Below are positions 58,899 through 64,000 of a stretch of 64,000 nucleotides of DNA, in pieces. Every line of letters begins with the position of its first letter. Within the stretch, counting starts at the first letter, position 1. Both the position numbers and the translations under genes were made by a program. Source of the stretch: Hirudo medicinalis (taxonomy: Eukaryota; Annelida; Clitellata; Hirudinida; Hirudinidae); contig MPNW01000186.1 in the NCBI GenBank assembly GCA_011800805.1, forward strand, positions 1-64,000, written 5' to 3'. The notes beneath the pieces were generated by a model, which did no database searches, was not told where the DNA came from, and saw nothing but the letters and a program-made list of their open reading frames with translations.

Positions 58899-61800
58899 AT
58901 GTCAAAACTACTTGTCAAAAAGTTAAGCAAGATGAATTTTTTCCAATTTGGTAAACCTGAGAAGGATTTGACTCCTACTTCCAAGGATCAGAGTGGTAAA
59001 GGTGATTTAATTTGGCTGTTTTTGGAATTTTTAGTTCATCAAGATTTGTTTCAAATTTTCATACTTTTATTGATTCACTTCTTCTTTTGGGCCCATTTCT
59101 GTATGTGATAGTTTGAATGTATTTAAGCAAATTAAGAGGTTATTCATGTAGTGATTATTTAATTACTGACAGATTTAAGTTGATATCTGATCACATTATT
59201 TGTAAAGGTGAGTTATTTAAAAAAGATTTATTTTATGGGGCCACTGCCCCATATATCTAAAATAAAATTGGATCACCTAAGGGAAGCCATACTGTTTCTC
59301 ATATCCTCTAGTGGAGTCAAGCTATTCAAGAGAAATATATTATTGGAGATTCAAACTTGTGATTGTGGTACAGTAGACATTTTTTAAAGTTTCAAAGTAT
59401 TATTTAAAGTTTTCCTCGGACTTGTAAATGATCAGAGATAACTTTAGACAGGTTTTGAAGAAGAGACATTAGATGATTCATCTTGATGCTGCTGTGACAT
59501 GATTAAGATACAAAGGTCGTGGCATTGCAAGGAATTCATTATTCATTTGTTATTATTAGTTGTTGTTATTACTGTTCTGTTTAACATACATACTTCATTA
59601 AAACACCAGAGAGCCAGAATAATTTTGCCAAGTGTATAATTAATTGAGTGTAACAAATTTAAGGACTTTTTACTTTTTCATCAATGGAAAGGTCAGAAGT
59701 TGATTCAGAAGGATGCTAAACCTGTTATGAAAATAAATGAACAGTAGGAATTTCATGGTTTTATGGCTTAATTTGTTTGTGATAATTTAAGAAATGAGTA
59801 GAATATAAGAATCAATCTTTTAGACTAAGTTGGTCTTTCACCTTTTAAACTCACTTTTCAACATTCATAGGCAGAGAGGTGTGTTTCATTTGCATTATGC
59901 ATGGCCAGTCCACGTCATTGGATACACCTCCAATTGCTTAACAGCTGCTTGCTGAGGCTTTTCATCATTAGGCATTTTTTATGTAGTGTGTTGCTTTAAG
60001 TGCCTTGTTTCCCTACAAGGAAAGATTTGTAGCAGTTCTTTGTTGTTTTCAAACAGGAACCTATAATTGGGTTCTCTGCTTCTAGTTCTTTCTAAAATGT
60101 TCTTTTTGAGAGCCTCACATGTTTCACGTGCATGCACCACCTCTTTGCGTAACCTTTACTACTCTCATTGAGTTGCTCATGAATATGCAATAGTTGGAAT
60201 CTGTCTTTATAAAGACTTCAACAGTTGCAGTCAAATGCATCTTCTCCATATAAATCTAAGTTTCCCAACGAGTGGTCGTTAATTAGTACTTGAGTTTCCT
60301 GTTTCACTTTATAGAATCTTTGAAATTCTGGCCTGGAACAAGTGGGTACTTTTCTTAGAAATCTTGTAGGCATTTGCAAATCACCTATTGTTGAGGTAAT
60401 TGCTATGAGACCTGTTAAAAGAGGTTGTTACCAGATAACCAACCATTCTTGGAATTTCATGGGAAAGGCTGGTAATGAATAAAAGGTGATTAATCTAAAA
60501 GTTTTTCAGAAATTCTAAGGATTTTAAGATATTTTGGGTTTGATGTTGCTGATGTATTGTTAAAAAATGGACGTACATGTATTTAGAAAATAATGTGCTT
60601 GCTTGACGTAATTGAGCAGTTAAGCTTTCGTTGGGATTTTAGATATCTTAGAAAATTGGGATTATTCCAAATGAGTCAGAACATTACTTCCTTAGCAACA
60701 ATATGCTAATGGTAATAATGAGCTTTTTATGATAAACAGTTTTTAAACTTAGAATTTTCATATTCATTCTTTCATTAGATGTCTAGTTTAGGTACTATAT
60801 CATATTCATATGATAGATAAGTTAGTTAACTTTATGACTGAATTTGTATACTTAAAATGAATGAGTGATGTCACATGAAGTTAATGGTTTGGGGTGAAAT
60901 ATGTTTTGAAGAAATGTTGATGCTGGATGTTATGTGATGGTTTTGGAAATAATCCACTCAATAAGAAGACTTCTAATTTTATCACAAATTTTCATTAATT
61001 GAACACCTGATTGTATTATATTTTGTTTTGTGAAACCAGTTTGAATATTTATTTATAAAAAAAGAAAACCAGATAAAAATGTTGAAATGCATTCTTTCAG
61101 TGGAGAAAAGAGAGGCATGTGAACACCAGTATTCAATTGGACAAGTCTTAGGCAAAGGTGGATTTGGAACTGTCTATGCTGGCATTTGCAGGAAGACAAC
61201 AAAACCTGTTAGTGCTATTTTTAACAGTGAAAGGACGTGGGTCTTACTATTAAGTAGGGCAAATACATAATTATTCATTTGGACAACTTATTCTCAAGGA
61301 GTCTAAGGATTATATGATACACTTATTGGATGTTACTTATGTTAAAAGTAATTATTTGTTTCACCAATTATTAATTTATGCAGGGAGGTTTCAGCCTATT
61401 TGTACTATTGGTACTAATTAAACGTGGTTAATGAGATAAATGAGAATATTTAATACTGCGCTTGTCTAAGACTGGAGTTTTTCTCACGAAGGATAGATGT
61501 ATGAGGAAGGACGTGGATGTACATTTGCAGCAATATACTTTGTTCAAGTTTAGATTGATTGCAACAATGGTTATTTCTGGTTGAAAAATAGTTGGATAAA
61601 TCAGCTTAGCAAGAGATTATTAGCATTTTCCATTTTCTTATGTGAAGATTAATCTGATTTCCTCCGCAACAGGTTGCAATCAAATACATCGCCAAAGACA
61701 AAGTAGCAGAGTGGGTGAAGGTACAATCATTTTTACTCCCCATTTTATTTTTTTGTCTTTGTGTGGAATTAAAATGTTCTTGTTTTAGATCCATGGCATT

Positions 61801-62891
61801 GTGATTTTTAAGCTTGTTATTAAGATTGTTGGTGTGGGATCCAGAGCGGTAATTTTGTTTTTTTCCACTGGGATATTCCACAGATGCTCATCAACAACAC
61901 CTCTCAAGAAGTTTATGTTCAAATGTTAAGACATTTGTTATCAGTTGACTTGTCATGTGCTGTGCTTCTCGCTTTACAAATATTAGAATCATGTGAAGCC
62001 TCCCATGCAACACTCAATACTAGGACTCAAAGGCTACTTCAATAGAAGGAAAACAGGAAGCATTGATGATGATGACGACGACGTCGATGATGAGTATGGC
62101 TGAGGAATTCCTTTCAGGCAAAATTTACAAACAACCAGCAACTGCGTGACCTCCGCACAACATGCCGACGGGCTGAGTTTTTTCCTGCTTTAGGGAATGA
62201 AACTCACCACTTTTTGTGCCCCTAGAATTTTAGCATATTGCTGTTGTTGAACTAGTGTAGAGTTAATTTCTATTGAATTTTTAAATCAAACAACCCATTT
62301 TGGCTCATATCTGGACCTCCTGTCTGGTTATGAGGTTTGAAAGAATAAGTTTCATTGGAGTTTGATAACAACGAGGTGTCCTGCTTAGTTTCCATCCATC
62401 TACTCATTCTTTCTGCTTTTCACCATAATCTTGATTTCATTATGGGTTGCAGTTTATTAAAAATCCAAACTATCTTTGAAATATAAGATCCAGTTAAGAC
62501 CAAATAATAATATAATAGATGAAAAACAGAAGCACTCTTGTTTATACTCTTTCAACATTCTTAACTAACCATGATACAATATAAAACTGTAAAATGATCA
62601 AAGCAGTGCGAACACAACGTTTATGGATGCAAGTCATGATTTTCACAATTTTAGTTAATGAATTATCATGTCTATTTGCAGTTGAATGGTCAAATGGTTC
62701 CAGTGGAAATTTGCTTACTGCAGAAGTTGTCCGGGGTGGGAGACTGCATCGTGCACATGTTGGATTATTTCAAGGAGTTGGAAAATTTCGTTCTGGTCAT
62801 GGAGAGACCGGTTCCCTGCGTGGATTTGTTCGACTACATCACCGAGAAGGGAGGACTGGAGGAGGACGAGGCACGCGACCTCTTCAGACAG
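58899..62891 (+). CDS. PIM-family serine/threonine kinase, N-terminal half (partial)
   Basis: Four exons with matching phases: 58899-58995 (MSKLLVKKLSKMNFFQFGKP), 61101-61207, 61673-61720, 62682-62891. PIM kinases are constitutively active survival and growth kinases without an activation-loop switch. Exon 2 reads EHQYSIGQVLGKGGFGTVYA (glycine loop). Exon 3 is VAIKYIAKDKVAEWVK (catalytic Lys and the D/E-W motif of PIMs). Exon 4 gives the C-helix and hinge: GQMVPVEICLLQKLS, LVMERPVPCVDLFDYITEKG, ERP being the unusual PIM hinge with proline, then EDEARDLFRQ. The HRDIKDEN and DFG exons are not found before base 64000, so the gene continues to the right. Intron 1 is 2.1 kb and empty of recognisable features. 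Whether it corresponds to PIM1, 2 or 3 cannot be decided and is probably meaningless in an invertebrate. Confidence 0.92.
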
Positions 62892-64000
62892 GTACATTCA
62901 ATGTTCCAAACAATTACTAAAATGCCATCAATCCAACTTTCACAACAATTACTAATATCCAGTTAATTCGATTTGCAATTTGTTGTTTGGGCATTCTTGA
63001 GCTTGCTTTCTCCTGCGCAAATCATCAGGTCAGAACTGCTTCTACATCAGATAAATTCTGGCCCATAAATCTATGTCAGGTTGTGTTTTTTGGCCTCCTT
63101 GTCTGACTGGTTTGCCCCATTTTTAAAATGGCATTATTTGGAATTTTACTTTCATTTGACTTCTGAGTGATCCTCTCTAAAGTCCTTCAACATCTCTCTG
63201 CCTGCAGCTTGGTGGATGTTGCCTGATTTTTGGAGAGCTACTGCGTCCGGTGATTTTTGTGGACGAAGGAAATGTTTGGGCTTTGGTAAAATGTCTGGAC
63301 CGAGTCGTCTGCCGTGAATTGCCAAATACTTGGTGCGAGACTGCTGTTGTCTTCCAAACTTCAATATGTGCTGGTTGCTATGGCAACAATGCATGCTCTG
63401 AATATTGCTGTCGCATGTTTTAATCACTTGACAAACTTTTCATGCAATTTATTTGCTTCATTCTTTACCACTGTTTGGTTGTGCCTTTGTGGGCTTGTGT
63501 TGCTACCCATATGACAAATAAATTAACTGTTATTATGGTTGTTGTTTTTGCTATTGTTATTATTATTATTATTTCTCAGAGATATCTTTGTTACTTCAAT
63601 TTCACCCCTGAATATAAATTCCTAGAGTTATTAACACACATTTATTCTATTCACTTGGAACAAAATTGAAAGTTAAGAATGCCTTAGTAAACAGACCCAA
63701 GTCAGGTAAAGATATTCTCTAGAGAGAGTGCAGGTAGCACCATTAAACAGGCAAGCAGTGCATAGTTGATGTTCACATTCTACATTGTCTCATCAATTTA
63801 CAAATTAATTTACATAGTTTTGGAGCAAAAAATAGCATGGTGACCAGCAGGATACAAATTGGATATAAATAGATGTGAATGATTGACTTGGCATTAACTT
63901 CAATAATCAAACTTTGAGCAACAATGCATGATTAAAGTCTGACTCACAGATGGATGCATTGAAATGGAAATAATATTTGAATTAGTAATGTCATTAGAGC
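62892..64000 (+). other. PIM kinase intron (continues off window)
   Basis: No catalytic-loop exon and no other gene seen. A short (TTA)n run at ~63560. Confidence 0.6.

Noticed and set aside
1..64000. tRNA, rRNA and CRISPR arrays
   Set aside because: No cloverleaf with a proper B box, no rRNA-like block and no spaced direct-repeat array was seen.

Overview
The window is animal nuclear DNA, AT-rich and gene-dense, with short introns (often 50-150 nt) and no operon or prokaryotic signals. The clearest phylogenetic hint is the large minus-strand gene at 13669-22954. It is a thioester-protein relative with an LDL-receptor class A domain in its middle and a destroyed thioester motif, the layout of arthropod Macroglobulin complement-related (Mcr). 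A GAGA-rich TATA promoter, a Drgx-type homeobox gene and a PIM kinase fit a non-insect arthropod. I infer the phylum; the species is not determined.

Layout. 1-540: 5' exons of the ASNA1/GET3 ATPase, running off the left edge. 690-9830: two copies of a ~4 kb unit. Each copy holds a plus-strand gene whose product looks like a diverged two-repeat TBP-fold protein (spliced ORF open in copy A, wrecked in copy B) and minus-strand exons of an F-box/LRR-like gene. 11520-12175: intronless, broken HECT-domain relic. 13669-22954: Mcr-like gene, about 30 exons. 25102-30754: three intronless genes in a row (a serine-rich orphan, a TSSK-type kinase, a tail-anchored MSP-domain protein), a pattern expected of male-germline genes. 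31490-33724: PIGK, the GPI-transamidase catalytic subunit, in ten exons. 36441-45713: Drgx-like paired-type homeobox gene with a TATA promoter and an 8 kb first intron. That intron contains a LINE nested in a hAT transposon, a second LINE relic, a long microsatellite and a 948-base run of N. 46048-46327: hAT-like MITE. 48734-50231: DYRK2-type kinase with a one-base frame break. 52154-54802: GORAB (golgin). 58899-62891 and beyond: PIM kinase, running off the right edge.

The genes do not form a pathway. Points of most interest are the TBP-like duplicated locus, the inactive thioester and LDLa domain of the Mcr gene, the intronless germline-type trio, GC-AG introns in three unrelated genes (one in frame and open), and a clear transposon-in-transposon with a target-site duplication. 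Several oddities are probably assembly artefacts: isolated single Ns, two of them flanked by exact 115-127 bp direct repeats, and one-base frame breaks in DYRK2 and GORAB. They are flagged so they are not taken for biology.
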